Source: Pedobacter terrae (GTDB lineage: Bacteria; Bacteroidota; Bacteroidia; Sphingobacteriales; Sphingobacteriaceae). From it: a stretch of 64,000 bases of DNA. Both the position numbers and the translations under genes were made by a program. The notes under the pieces were generated by a model that was not told where the DNA came from, searched no databases, and saw only the letters and a list, made by a program, of their open reading frames with translations. How positions within the stretch are numbered: position 1 is the stretch's first letter; each line of letters begins with the position of its first letter. Where the stretch lies: contig NZ_FNCH01000019.1 of the NCBI RefSeq assembly GCF_900100705.1, positions 1 through 64,000 of the forward strand, read 5' to 3'. This document shows positions 8,908 to 15,383 of the stretch, piece by piece.

Positions 8908-9324
8908 TTAACGTTTAATCTTTCTAATTTCCAAATCGGCAATCTGATCGAACGAAAAGGCTATCTGTTTCTTTTTATCAGTGATATAGGCCGGACTACA
9001 CCTCCCATCGTTCTGCCACTTTACCAAGAAACCTCCGAGCAAATTCGCTTCTGGATCGTTTAGTAAGGCATACATTTTATTGGTTATGTCGTTATTCAGC
9101 CGGTGTTTATTGTATTCTACAGTCTTATTAAGATCTGATTGTAAAGCTTTTACTTCTGCAGCGTGACTAGCGTAATCACTTGTGGCTTCATCCATCAAAC
9201 TTAAGGCATCTACCTTGAGAGATGTAATTTGCCTATAAGCAAACCGGTCGAAATTTGAGATTAGTGGACTGCAAGCTGTGCCGATTAAAATACTTGCCAG
9301 CAAATAATAAGCTATTTTTTTCAT
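8908..9324 (-). CDS. Small lipoprotein in the R-body cluster
   Basis: This 138-residue protein has an N-terminal signal MKKIAYYLLASILIGTAC whose Cys at about residue 18 is a likely lipidation site. The mature part is mostly helical (SLKVDALSLMDEATSDYASHAAEVKALQSDLNK looks like a coiled coil) and ends with a basic tail, EIRKIKR. It follows the GH25 lysozyme gene by 8 bp and precedes the small helical protein by 11 bp, so all three are probably one transcript. A periplasmic or outer-membrane lipoprotein next to a lysozyme recalls spanins of phage lysis cassettes, but it is longer than most of those and the analogy is inference. I do not recognise the family. Confidence 0.65.
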   Translation of the reverse strand: MKKIAYYLLASILIGTACSPLISNFDRFAYRQITSLKVDALSLMDEATSDYASHAAEVKALQSDLNKTVEYNKHRLNNDITNKMYALLNDPEANLLGGFLVKWQNDGRCSPAYITDKKKQIAFSFDQIADLEIRKIKR

Positions 9325-9332
9325 ACCTGTTA

Positions 9333-10190
9333 TTAAATATTGGTAATAAGCGCAAATGCATTTAATGCTGTTTTGTCTCCGTTAAAAAGATCCTGATCAA
9401 CCTGCCCGGCCACACCTGTTACCACCCCGGCGCCCGAATATTGCCAAAAAGTATATTCTTGCCATGAGCCAAATAACCCCGGAGGTTTAGACTGATAGGA
9501 AGGCACCCACAATGGGTAATTGGGAAAAGTGACACCATTAAAGTATTCTGACCAGAATGATTTTGCGGTATAGATCATCGGGGTGCGACCGGTTGCGACT
9601 GAAAGTTGGTTAAGGCAATCTTGAATCAACTGAACACAGGCATCTTTATTTTGCAAAATGTACTGGTTCATTGCCTGGCTCTGTGCATCATTTGAACCTA
9701 CCTGCCACTCAATATCCAACACTGGTGGTAAGGTACCGGGGGCTGTGAAATCAATCCCACACGACAAAAAGTTCTGCATCTGCACTGCAGCCGAATCCTG
9801 AAAAGTTAAAAAATGGTAAGCGCCAAATATCAGTTTCTGTTGCCTGATGGTAGCCATGTTGTGAGCTAGCGTTTGGTCTTTAAAGCCTGCGCCCTGACTG
9901 GCTTTGCAATAAACAAACTGAATATGGGATGATAACTGGCTCCAGTTGATATTACTGTTAAAATGGCTGATATCCATGCCCTGCGGCACCAGATTATCCA
10001 GTACAGTCCATGTGGCGGGTCCCGCAATGCCATCGGCACTTAACTGATGATCCGTTTGAAATTGGATAACTGCTGCCCGCGTACCCGGACCAAAGTTGCC
10101 ATCAATGGCCAATGAATAATTAAGAAAAGAGAGCGCTCTTTGCAGCATTAAAACCTCGCTGCCTGTAGAACCGATTGAAAGTGTTTGCAT
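9333..10190 (-). CDS. GH25 lysozyme with an N-terminal peptidoglycan-binding domain
   Basis: The enzyme should cleave the MurNAc-GlcNAc backbone of peptidoglycan. Residues 1-66 form a PG_binding_1 domain (GSTGSEVLMLQRAL, DGNFGPGTRAAVIQFQ, DGIAGPATW). Residues 70-285 form a GH25 muramidase domain: GMDISHF with the first acidic residue at D73, FVYCKASQG, FGAYHF, PPVLDIEW with the catalytic DxE, MIYTAKSFW, LWVPSY, and FWQYSG ending in VDQDLFNG. The protein has 285 residues and no signal peptide, so export needs a holin-like path, cell lysis or another secretion route. Its place inside the R-body cluster suggests a role in releasing or delivering R-bodies. A cell-wall toxin is an alternative. Confidence 0.9.
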   Translation of the reverse strand: MQTLSIGSTGSEVLMLQRALSFLNYSLAIDGNFGPGTRAAVIQFQTDHQLSADGIAGPATWTVLDNLVPQGMDISHFNSNINWSQLSSHIQFVYCKASQGAGFKDQTLAHNMATIRQQKLIFGAYHFLTFQDSAAVQMQNFLSCGIDFTAPGTLPPVLDIEWQVGSNDAQSQAMNQYILQNKDACVQLIQDCLNQLSVATGRTPMIYTAKSFWSEYFNGVTFPNYPLWVPSYQSKPPGLFGSWQEYTFWQYSGAGVVTGVAGQVDQDLFNGDKTALNAFALITNI

Positions 10191-10239
10191 ATTTTAAGAT
10201 TAAGTTTGATGAATATTCTAGCGGTAATTTGTATAATAA

Positions 10240-11019
10240 TTATCCGTAAAAGCTATTGTTTCCGATATTTGTATTCGTTGGCAGAGCTTGTTTAGTTGTG
10301 GGCACCTGATACGGAGGAGTTATAATGGATTCGGCGACCGGCCTGACATCAGGCGCGCTGGATTTCCGTGCAGCCTCAGGATCATTTTCTTTTGACCGGA
10401 TAGCCACAAATGTGGCACTACTGATGCCCATTAGTGTCAATAAAGTATCGCTCAATTCGGGTAAAATGCATCCTGTTTTAATTTCCCCTATTTTATAAAG
10501 GTAAATGGCCACCCCCACCAAGGTCCATACTACATGCTGAAAACGATGAATACTGATCCCAGCATCATCTGATAATATATCCGTTAAAAAGCCTCTTGAC
10601 GGAGTATTCTGGTGCCTCGGTCGCTGATCTTTTAATTCCCGTTTATCTATTATTTTTGAGGTGACTGCCGTACCGGAAAAAATCCCCAAAAGCACCAGTG
10701 CCGTTTTATTAATATCCGTTTCTGCACAATCTCCTTTAAATAGTGATAGGTAAATATAGGATGATGATATCACCATTGTCCAAACACCCAGCTGTACTTT
10801 GGACAGGCTGAAAGGATATTCTTGGCTTAATGTCTTACCGAGTTTAATTTCCAGCTGTTTATGGTTATTTTGGAATTCCTCATTGTTAGTAATTTCTTCC
10901 CGTAAGAGCGACGTCCACGCCGCTAAACAAAAAAATATGATTAGGGTAACCACAATAAAGCTACCCGAAATCAGCATCGGGTAAACCATAACATTTAGCG
11001 GGGAACAAATCGGGGTCAT
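10240..11019 (-). CDS. Multi-pass membrane protein with an internal duplication
   Basis: The 259-residue protein has about five hydrophobic segments: near 14-36, 76-93, 105-121, 161-180 and 190-206. Two halves repeat the same pattern: 'FSLSKVQLGVWTMVISSSYIYL' then 'ALVLLGIFSGTAVTSKI' (about 70-125), and 'ISIHRFQHVVWTLVGVAIYLY' then 'LLTLMGISSATFVAI' (about 155-208). Charged segments follow each half, and the C-terminal 50 residues are Pro/Thr/Asn-rich and probably cytoplasmic. Function is unknown. It lies 49 bp upstream of the GH25 lysozyme gene. A holin-like or anchoring role would fit a lysis or release module, but this is inference. Confidence 0.7.
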   Translation of the reverse strand: MTPICSPLNVMVYPMLISGSFIVVTLIIFFCLAAWTSLLREEITNNEEFQNNHKQLEIKLGKTLSQEYPFSLSKVQLGVWTMVISSSYIYLSLFKGDCAETDINKTALVLLGIFSGTAVTSKIIDKRELKDQRPRHQNTPSRGFLTDILSDDAGISIHRFQHVVWTLVGVAIYLYKIGEIKTGCILPELSDTLLTLMGISSATFVAIRSKENDPEAARKSSAPDVRPVAESIITPPYQVPTTKQALPTNTNIGNNSFYG

Positions 11020-11131
11020 AAGGGCTGAGGGTTAAATCTATAAAAAAGTGAATGGGTCAATCAGCTTGTTTTCCTCTTAATCAACTCTTTAATTCAGTAA
11101 GTTAAATATTAATTTGGTTATTACATGGAGC

Positions 11132-11602
11132 TTAAGGAACCAGGATTAAAAGGATTCCAAGCCCATTCTGCTCACAATAACCTACTTGTCCGGCATTATC
11201 AACTGAATATTGCTTCATTTGTGCTTTTGCCGCCACACCATAAGCTATACCTACTACATATTTGGTTAATTTCACCGGGCTTCCCTGAACCGAATAATAC
11301 CCTATTTTAGTAACATCTTTTAAGATACGGCTCAGAAAAGGCTTGGCTTTGAAAGCGCTTTCCACTTTCATTTCAATAGCGTAATACTCCTGATTGTGAC
11401 CAATACCTATGTCAAGACGTGACTTGCTTAATGGCGAAGGGTAAGGTAGTTCACGCGCACCACTGTATCCCTGGTTTGCTTCTCTAAGTGCTAGAATCAA
11501 TTCAGTCTGAAGCCAAATTTCCCAACCCGCCCCTGTACTGCTCGCATTAACGATTTGCGGCGCTTTCAATTTAAAAAAATTTAATAATTTATCTGCTGTC
11601 AT
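11132..11602 (-). CDS. PD-(D/E)XK nuclease-like protein, short paralogue
   Basis: The 156-residue protein has the pattern of a PD-(D/E)XK core: a helix with GWEIWLQTELILAL (26-40), D64 in SRLDIGIG, and E77-x-K79 in YYAIEMKVES, followed by a helix-strand region. The same layout (GSWEAWVQ, D79, E96-x-K98) is found in the 259-residue neighbour, so the two are paralogues. The gene lies 27 bp after that neighbour on the same strand. It could be a real nuclease or a non-catalytic binding fold; no DNA-binding domain is visible. A role as an R-body cargo or toxin is possible but not shown. Confidence 0.65.
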   Translation of the reverse strand: MTADKLLNFFKLKAPQIVNASSTGAGWEIWLQTELILALREANQGYSGARELPYPSPLSKSRLDIGIGHNQEYYAIEMKVESAFKAKPFLSRILKDVTKIGYYSVQGSPVKLTKYVVGIAYGVAAKAQMKQYSVDNAGQVGYCEQNGLGILLILVP

Positions 11603-11629
11603 AAGTTTACATTTTAAGCTTATAGTTAA

Positions 11630-12409
11630 TCATTCGATTTCCATCGGATTTGACGCTGATGAACCAAGCAACGACGACCCGGATGTAAGGTCTATGGGAT
11701 TTGATAGAGACGAACCAGGCAAAGGCGACCCAAAAAGACCAGACGAATTAGACGACACAGGCAAGCCAAACGGTGCAGTTGAAGAAGCAGAATTTGCCCA
11801 ATCTGACTTAACCGAGGTGTAAAAAAGCTGCGCCCAAATTTCCACCTCGCGATTTGTTGTTATGTAAATACTCTCTAATTTAGTGTAATTTTTCAAATAG
11901 TTTTGAGCTTCAGGCGCAAAGTTTAATGCCACAACGGTTGTTTGACAATACCTATTCTCGTCATTTATATTATTCTGATTTAGTTTTTCCTGATCTTCAT
12001 TTACACCTTTAACTAAAGAATAGATTGCCGGGTAGAGTGGTTGGTTCGAGATATTTAATGGATCAACCTGTTGGGGATCTCCTATAGAATTAACAAGCGG
12101 TCCCGCGGAGAGACATTTTAATTCTACTGCAATTCGGTATCTCGGATTTGCAGTATTACCATTAATCAACCAATCAACTGCAGGCTGTTTTGAACTTCTA
12201 TTTCCCTTCGAATTTAACCTCATTTTGAAAATTTCCGCTTCCCGCAGGATATCCACATCTGGATAGTTTGAGTGCATATATGCTGCGAAATCAATTTGAA
12301 CCCAAGCCTCCCAACTACCTCTCAGGGGCCAACACTGTTTGATGTAATCGCTTCTTTCTTCACACCATTTCTTCAAATATTCTATAAAAGTATTATAATC
12401 TATTTCCAT
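11630..12409 (-). CDS. PD-(D/E)XK nuclease-like protein with Ser/Pro-rich tail
   Basis: The first 200 of 259 residues carry a nuclease-like core: GSWEAWVQIDFAAYM (31-45), D79 in PAVDWLING, and E96-x-K98 in RIAVELKCLSAG. The last 60 residues are low-complexity, with repeats of the type 'GLFGSPLPGSSLSNPIDL' and 'GSSLLGSSASNPMEIE', probably a flexible tail. It is paralogous to the shorter protein just downstream. It starts 11 bp after the Q-rich protein's stop, so it is in the same transcription unit as the Reb-like genes. Catalysis is inferred only from the D and ExK spacing. Confidence 0.65.
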   Translation of the reverse strand: MEIDYNTFIEYLKKWCEERSDYIKQCWPLRGSWEAWVQIDFAAYMHSNYPDVDILREAEIFKMRLNSKGNRSSKQPAVDWLINGNTANPRYRIAVELKCLSAGPLVNSIGDPQQVDPLNISNQPLYPAIYSLVKGVNEDQEKLNQNNINDENRYCQTTVVALNFAPEAQNYLKNYTKLESIYITTNREVEIWAQLFYTSVKSDWANSASSTAPFGLPVSSNSSGLFGSPLPGSSLSNPIDLTSGSSLLGSSASNPMEIE

Positions 12410-12420
12410 AACTTTCCAAA

Positions 12421-12825
12421 TTAATTTCCGACGTTTTGCTGCGCTGGATTGTTTATAATACTTTCGGCATTTTGTACACTTTGCTGGGCAGCCAGCATAG
12501 CCGCATCAACATTTGTATTTACCGTATTCATTGCTTGCTGAATAGGGTTAATTAACGGTGGTGCCACCGGTGTAACAGCTGCTGCGGCTTGAGGCTGTGC
12601 CTGGTCATTAACCATTTGCAAACTACTTGCGGCAAGTGCCTGGAAGCTACTATCAACCTGCGATTGCATCGCCTGTATAGCCTGTTGTTGAATGGTGGCA
12701 ATCTGCGATTTAAGATCGCTGATTTGTTGCTGCATGACCTGATGAGGTGACATTGATGGTGCCGCAGCCGGCTGATTATCGGGCACAACTGATGTAGTCC
12801 CTGTATTAGGAGAATCGCTTTGCAT
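12421..12825 (-). CDS. Gln/Ala-rich coiled-coil protein of the R-body cluster
   Basis: With the ATG at 12825 (MQSDSPNTGTT) the protein has 134 residues; a TTG 42 bases upstream would lengthen it and is less likely. It is rich in Gln, Ala and Asn. A heptad-like stretch, 'HQVMQQQISDLKSQIATIQQQ', suggests a coiled coil at about 28-65. A Pro/Ala segment (AAAAVTPVAPPLINP) and a second helix, 'AMLAAQQSVQNAESII', follow. The 'AQQSVQNAESI' part faintly recalls the Ala/Gln-rich helix of the Reb proteins next door. It lies between the RebB array and the nuclease-like genes and may be a scaffold or assembly protein. No known family is recognised. Confidence 0.6.
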   Translation of the reverse strand: MQSDSPNTGTTSVVPDNQPAAAPSMSPHQVMQQQISDLKSQIATIQQQAIQAMQSQVDSSFQALAASSLQMVNDQAQPQAAAAVTPVAPPLINPIQQAMNTVNTNVDAAMLAAQQSVQNAESIINNPAQQNVGN

Positions 12826-12926
12826 AACATTGTTTTTTAAAAGTGATTGGAATGAGGACAGCACCAACCATGGGCGCCGCCCCCTTTAACCATTCCGTTC
12901 CTTTTTGGATCCGGTGTAAGTACGGC

Positions 12927-13196
12927 CTAAGAGCCGAAGATTTGTTTCGTACCTACGGCATCAGATGCGGTATCGATTGAATACAGCATGGTCACACCCA
13001 TAGTAGTAGCTGCCTGCGCGGTAATGTTACTTTGCTGTTGACTGCTGGTTGCATTGTGTGCTGCATTAGCCAATGCTTGTGCAGTAGCCTGGTACAAGTT
13101 GCCCATTGCAATTGCAGGAGCATCGCCCAATACTTTGGTGTTTGCCTGGGTTACTGAATCGGTGATCTGGTCGTTTACTGAAGTTGGAAAAGCCAT
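12927..13196 (-). CDS. RebB-like R-body protein, array copy 1
   Basis: This 89-residue protein belongs to the RebB family ('killing trait' proteins), which are structural subunits of R-bodies, the extendable protein ribbons first known from Caedibacter. The family pattern is clear: MAFPTSVNDQITDSVTQANTKVLGDAP... then GNLYQATAQALANAAHNAT, a run of QQQ, TAQAATTMGV, and an end in SIDTASDAVGTKQIF. There is no signal peptide, so it acts in the cytoplasm. It is the last copy in the direction of transcription, and the Q-rich protein gene follows 101 bp on. Gaps of about 30-40 bp to the other copies imply one operon. Confidence 0.88.
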   Translation of the reverse strand: MAFPTSVNDQITDSVTQANTKVLGDAPAIAMGNLYQATAQALANAAHNATSSQQQSNITAQAATTMGVTMLYSIDTASDAVGTKQIFGS

Positions 13197-13237
13197 GATA
13201 AGTTGGTTTTAAAGATTAATAGATAATTTTTGTTTGA

Positions 13238-13525
13238 TTAAAATCCCTTCACTTTGCCGGGAGTATAGATTTGTTTGGTACCCACGGCATCAGATGCGGT
13301 ATCTATCGAATACAAAGTAGTTACGCCCATAGTGGTTGCCGCCTGCGCCGTAATATTACTTTGCTGCTGACTGGTGGTTGCATTATGTGCTGCATTGGCC
13401 AAAGCTTGCGAAGTAGCCTGGAAAAAATTTCCCATTGCGATAGCTGCTGCATCGCCCAATACTTTGGTGTTAGCCTGAGTCACCGAATCGGTGATCTGAC
13501 TGTTTACTGCGGTTGGAAAAGCCAT
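13238..13525 (-). CDS. RebB-like R-body protein, array copy 2
   Basis: A RebB-family subunit of 95 residues, the longest of the array because of a C-terminal extension, YTPGKVKGF. The core is MAFPTAVNSQITDSV, then TKVLGDAAAIAMGNFFQATSQAL, NAAHNATTSQQQSN, TMGVTTLYSIDTASDAVGT. It is closest to copy 1 in the middle and C-terminal part. The extra basic tail could set this subunit apart, for example as an end or modifying subunit of the ribbon; this is inference. It is spaced 28 bp from copy 3 and 41 bp from copy 1. Confidence 0.87.
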   Translation of the reverse strand: MAFPTAVNSQITDSVTQANTKVLGDAAAIAMGNFFQATSQALANAAHNATTSQQQSNITAQAATTMGVTTLYSIDTASDAVGTKQIYTPGKVKGF

Positions 13526-13553
13526 TTTTATTTAGTTTGAGTTGAACATAGGT

Positions 13554-13820
13554 TTATTGATAAATCATATGTGTGCCTACGGCGTCTGACGAAGTATCAA
13601 TGGAGTACAGGGTTGTTACTGCCGAGGTGGTAGAGGCCTGCGAAGTCACATTGGTTTGCTGTTGCGTATGGGTTGCGTTGTGAGCCGCATTGGATAAGGC
13701 CTGAGAGGTAGCCATAAAAAGGTTACCCATTGCCATCGCTGGCGCATCGCCCAGTACCTTGGTGTTTACTTCAGATACTGAATCGGTAATTTGACTGTTT
13801 ACTGCTGTTGGAAAAGCCAT
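13554..13820 (-). CDS. RebB-like R-body protein, array copy 3
   Basis: A RebB-family protein of 88 residues. It belongs to the 'GNLFMATSQAL' subgroup with copies 4 and 5. It is the most diverged of the three: SEVNTKVL where the others read SQVNTKVL, ATHTQQQTNVTSQASTTSAV where copy 4 has ATTSQQQSNITAQAATTSGI, and an end in DAVGTHMIYQ. It is all-helical, Ala/Ser/Thr-rich and without Cys. Small residue-rich helices of this type are expected for subunits that pack into thin sheets. It is cytoplasmic and part of the array. Confidence 0.87.
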   Translation of the reverse strand: MAFPTAVNSQITDSVSEVNTKVLGDAPAMAMGNLFMATSQALSNAAHNATHTQQQTNVTSQASTTSAVTTLYSIDTSSDAVGTHMIYQ

Positions 13821-13849
13821 AACGGTTTAGATTTAGGATTAATAATTAA

Positions 13850-14116
13850 TTATTGATAAATTTTATGGGTACCTACTGCATCTGATGCGGTATCTATCGA
13901 ATACAGGGTGGTAATGCCCGATGTGGTAGCGGCCTGGGCCGTAATGTTGCTTTGTTGCTGACTGGTGGTTGCATTATGTGCCGCATTAGCCAGTGCCTGG
14001 GAGGTAGCCATAAAAAGGTTACCCATTGCCATTGCCGGCGAATCACCCAATACCTTGGTGTTAACCTGTGATACCGAGTCGGTGATCTGGTCGTTTACTG
14101 CTGTTGGAAAAGCCAT
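13850..14116 (-). CDS. RebB-like R-body protein, array copy 4
   Basis: A RebB-family protein of 88 residues that differs from copy 5 at only about five positions (for example A6/S6, ATTSQ/ATYSQ, DTASD/DTSSD, GTHK/GTRK). This indicates a recent tandem duplication or gene conversion. The upstream gaps of copies 3 to 5 are also alike ('aaccgtttaagatttagagtta' type), so the duplicated unit includes the leader. The sites that differ cluster in the loop before QQQ and at the C-terminus, possible contact sites between subunits. Confidence 0.87.
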   Translation of the reverse strand: MAFPTAVNDQITDSVSQVNTKVLGDSPAMAMGNLFMATSQALANAAHNATTSQQQSNITAQAATTSGITTLYSIDTASDAVGTHKIYQ

Positions 14117-14146
14117 AACCGTTTAAGATTTAGAGTTAAGATTTAA

Positions 14147-14413
14147 TTATTGATAAATTTTACGGGTACCCACCGCATCTGATGAGGTATCTATCGAATA
14201 CAAGGTGGTAATACCTGATGTTGTGGCAGCCTGAGCCGTAATGTTGGTTTGCTGTTGCGAATAGGTAGCATTGTGTGCCGCATTTGCCAGTGCCTGTGAG
14301 GTAGCCATAAACAGGTTGCCCATTGCCATCGCCGGCGAATCACCCAATACTTTGGTATTTACCTGTGATACAGAGTCGGTGATCTGGTCGTTTACTGAAG
14401 TTGGAAAAGCCAT
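14147..14413 (-). CDS. RebB-like R-body protein, array copy 5
   Basis: A RebB-family protein of 88 residues, the near-twin of copy 4. Signature segments are MAFPTSVNDQITDSVSQVN, VLGDSPAMAMGNLFMATSQAL, NAAHNATYSQQQTN and DTSSDAVGTRKIYQ. The gap to copy 4 is 30 bp and to copy 6 it is 42 bp. It has no signal sequence and should act in the cytoplasm. Confidence 0.87.
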   Translation of the reverse strand: MAFPTSVNDQITDSVSQVNTKVLGDSPAMAMGNLFMATSQALANAAHNATYSQQQTNITAQAATTSGITTLYSIDTSSDAVGTRKIYQ

Positions 14414-14455
14414 TGTTGTTTTAATTTAAGTTGTGAATTAATAGTGAATTAGTTG

Positions 14456-14722
14456 TTAAGCGAATATTTTGGAAGTTCCCACCGCATCAGATGCTGTATC
14501 TATAGAATACAGCGTGGTTACCCCCATTGTGGTTGCCGCCTGCGCCGTAATGTTAGTTTGCTGCTGACTGGTGGTTGCATTATGGGCTGCGTTAGACAAG
14601 GCTTGTGCGGTTGCCTGAAAAAGATTAGCCATCGCGCTTGCCGGCGCAACGCCCAATACCTGTGTGTTTGCCTGAGTCACCGAATCGGTGATCTGGCTGT
14701 TTACTGCTGTTGGAAAAGCCAT
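14456..14722 (-). CDS. RebB-like R-body protein, array copy 6
   Basis: A RebB-family protein of 88 residues of the 'NLFQATAQAL' subgroup shared with copies 1 and 2. It is the most distinct of the six at the 'VLG' turn: TQVLGVAPASAMANLFQ, where the others have TKVLGDxPAxAMGN. So it lacks the otherwise constant Asp and Gly there. The end is DAVGTSKIFA. It is the first of the full-length copies in the direction of transcription. Confidence 0.87.
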   Translation of the reverse strand: MAFPTAVNSQITDSVTQANTQVLGVAPASAMANLFQATAQALSNAAHNATTSQQQTNITAQAATTMGVTTLYSIDTASDAVGTSKIFA

Positions 14723-14750
14723 AGTTGTTGTTTTTTAGAGTTTATAATGA

Positions 14751-14975
14751 TTAAATTTTAATAGAATATATAAGTGCCACTCCCTGGGCGGTTACCGCCT
14801 GCCCTAAAATATTGGCCTGCTGCTGCGCTATTGTAGCATTATGAGCTGCATTAGCCAATGCCTGGGCCGTTGCCTGATATAGATTGCCTATAGCGATAGA
14901 CGGCGCATTTCCAATAACTTCAAGACTTGATTCGGTAATTGAATCGGTAACCTGACTATTTACTGTTTCTGCCAT
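14751..14975 (-). CDS. Short RebB-like protein lacking the C-terminal segment
   Basis: This 74-residue RebB-family protein keeps the N-terminal and central pattern (VNSQVTDSITESS, VIGNAPSIAIGNLYQATAQALANAAHNAT, QQQAN, LIYSI). It ends at SIKI, without the 'DTASDAVGT...' segment of the other copies, and starts MAETV instead of MAFPT. The natural stop and intact frame suggest a specialised short subunit, not a damaged gene. It lies 20 bp from the next Reb-like gene upstream and 28 bp from copy 6. Confidence 0.85.
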   Translation of the reverse strand: MAETVNSQVTDSITESSLEVIGNAPSIAIGNLYQATAQALANAAHNATIAQQQANILGQAVTAQGVALIYSIKI

Positions 14976-14995
14976 TTTAGGATTAGCTTTAAATA

Positions 14996-15373
14996 TTAAT
15001 TACTGGTGCCATTATTAGCAGCGGACGTACCGCTTCCGGTAGCGGCAGTTGCAGGATCGGCTCCTGTTGTTGAAGAAGCCGAAGTTGTGGTTCCTCCTGT
15101 TGCTGGGCTGGGAGCAACAGGAGTTGGCCCCGGTGGCGGTGTAGGCGCAGGAGGTTTCGCTCCCATTACCGAAAGTATACGCGCACAGGTAGAGGTAGTG
15201 GTTGCCGAATTAAGCATCTGCGCATTGTGCTGCGCCGTAACAGCATTGTGCATAGCCATACCTATGGTTTCGGCCATTACATTGTTCAGCATTGCTACCG
15301 ATTGCGAGTCAGCGTTACCCTTAAGCAGTTGCTGTACATCGGTTACAGAAGAGAGGATATAATCGTTTGCCAT
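14996..15373 (-). CDS. Divergent Reb-like protein with a Pro/Thr-rich tail
   Basis: Residues 1-72 of this 125-residue protein follow a Reb-like layout: SSVTDVQQLLKGNADSQSVAML, then GMAMHNAVTAQHNAQMLNSATTTSTCARIL. The AMHNAVTAQHNA segment aligns with AAHNATTSQQQS of the array copies. Residues 73-125 are low-complexity Pro/Thr/Ser/Gly/Ala (APTPPPGPTPVAPSP and onward), likely an unstructured or surface-exposed tail. It is probably a minor or tip subunit. It lies 10 bp after the 342-residue protein's stop, in the same operon. Confidence 0.75.
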   Translation of the reverse strand: MANDYILSSVTDVQQLLKGNADSQSVAMLNNVMAETIGMAMHNAVTAQHNAQMLNSATTTSTCARILSVMGAKPPAPTPPPGPTPVAPSPATGGTTTSASSTTGADPATAATGSGTSAANNGTSN

Positions 15374-15383
15374 AATTTCCTAT

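Noticed and set aside
12552..12830. 92-codon minus-strand frame
   Set aside because: Another frame of the Q-rich gene; its Arg/His-rich sequence is a product of the CAG/CAA repeats.
12927..14975. Tandem repeats as a possible CRISPR array
   Set aside because: The repeat unit is about 300 bp and each is an intact gene with its own start and stop.
15006..15362. 118-codon plus-strand frame
   Set aside because: Antisense of the Pro/Thr-rich Reb-like gene; the Val/Ala-rich translation is a shadow.
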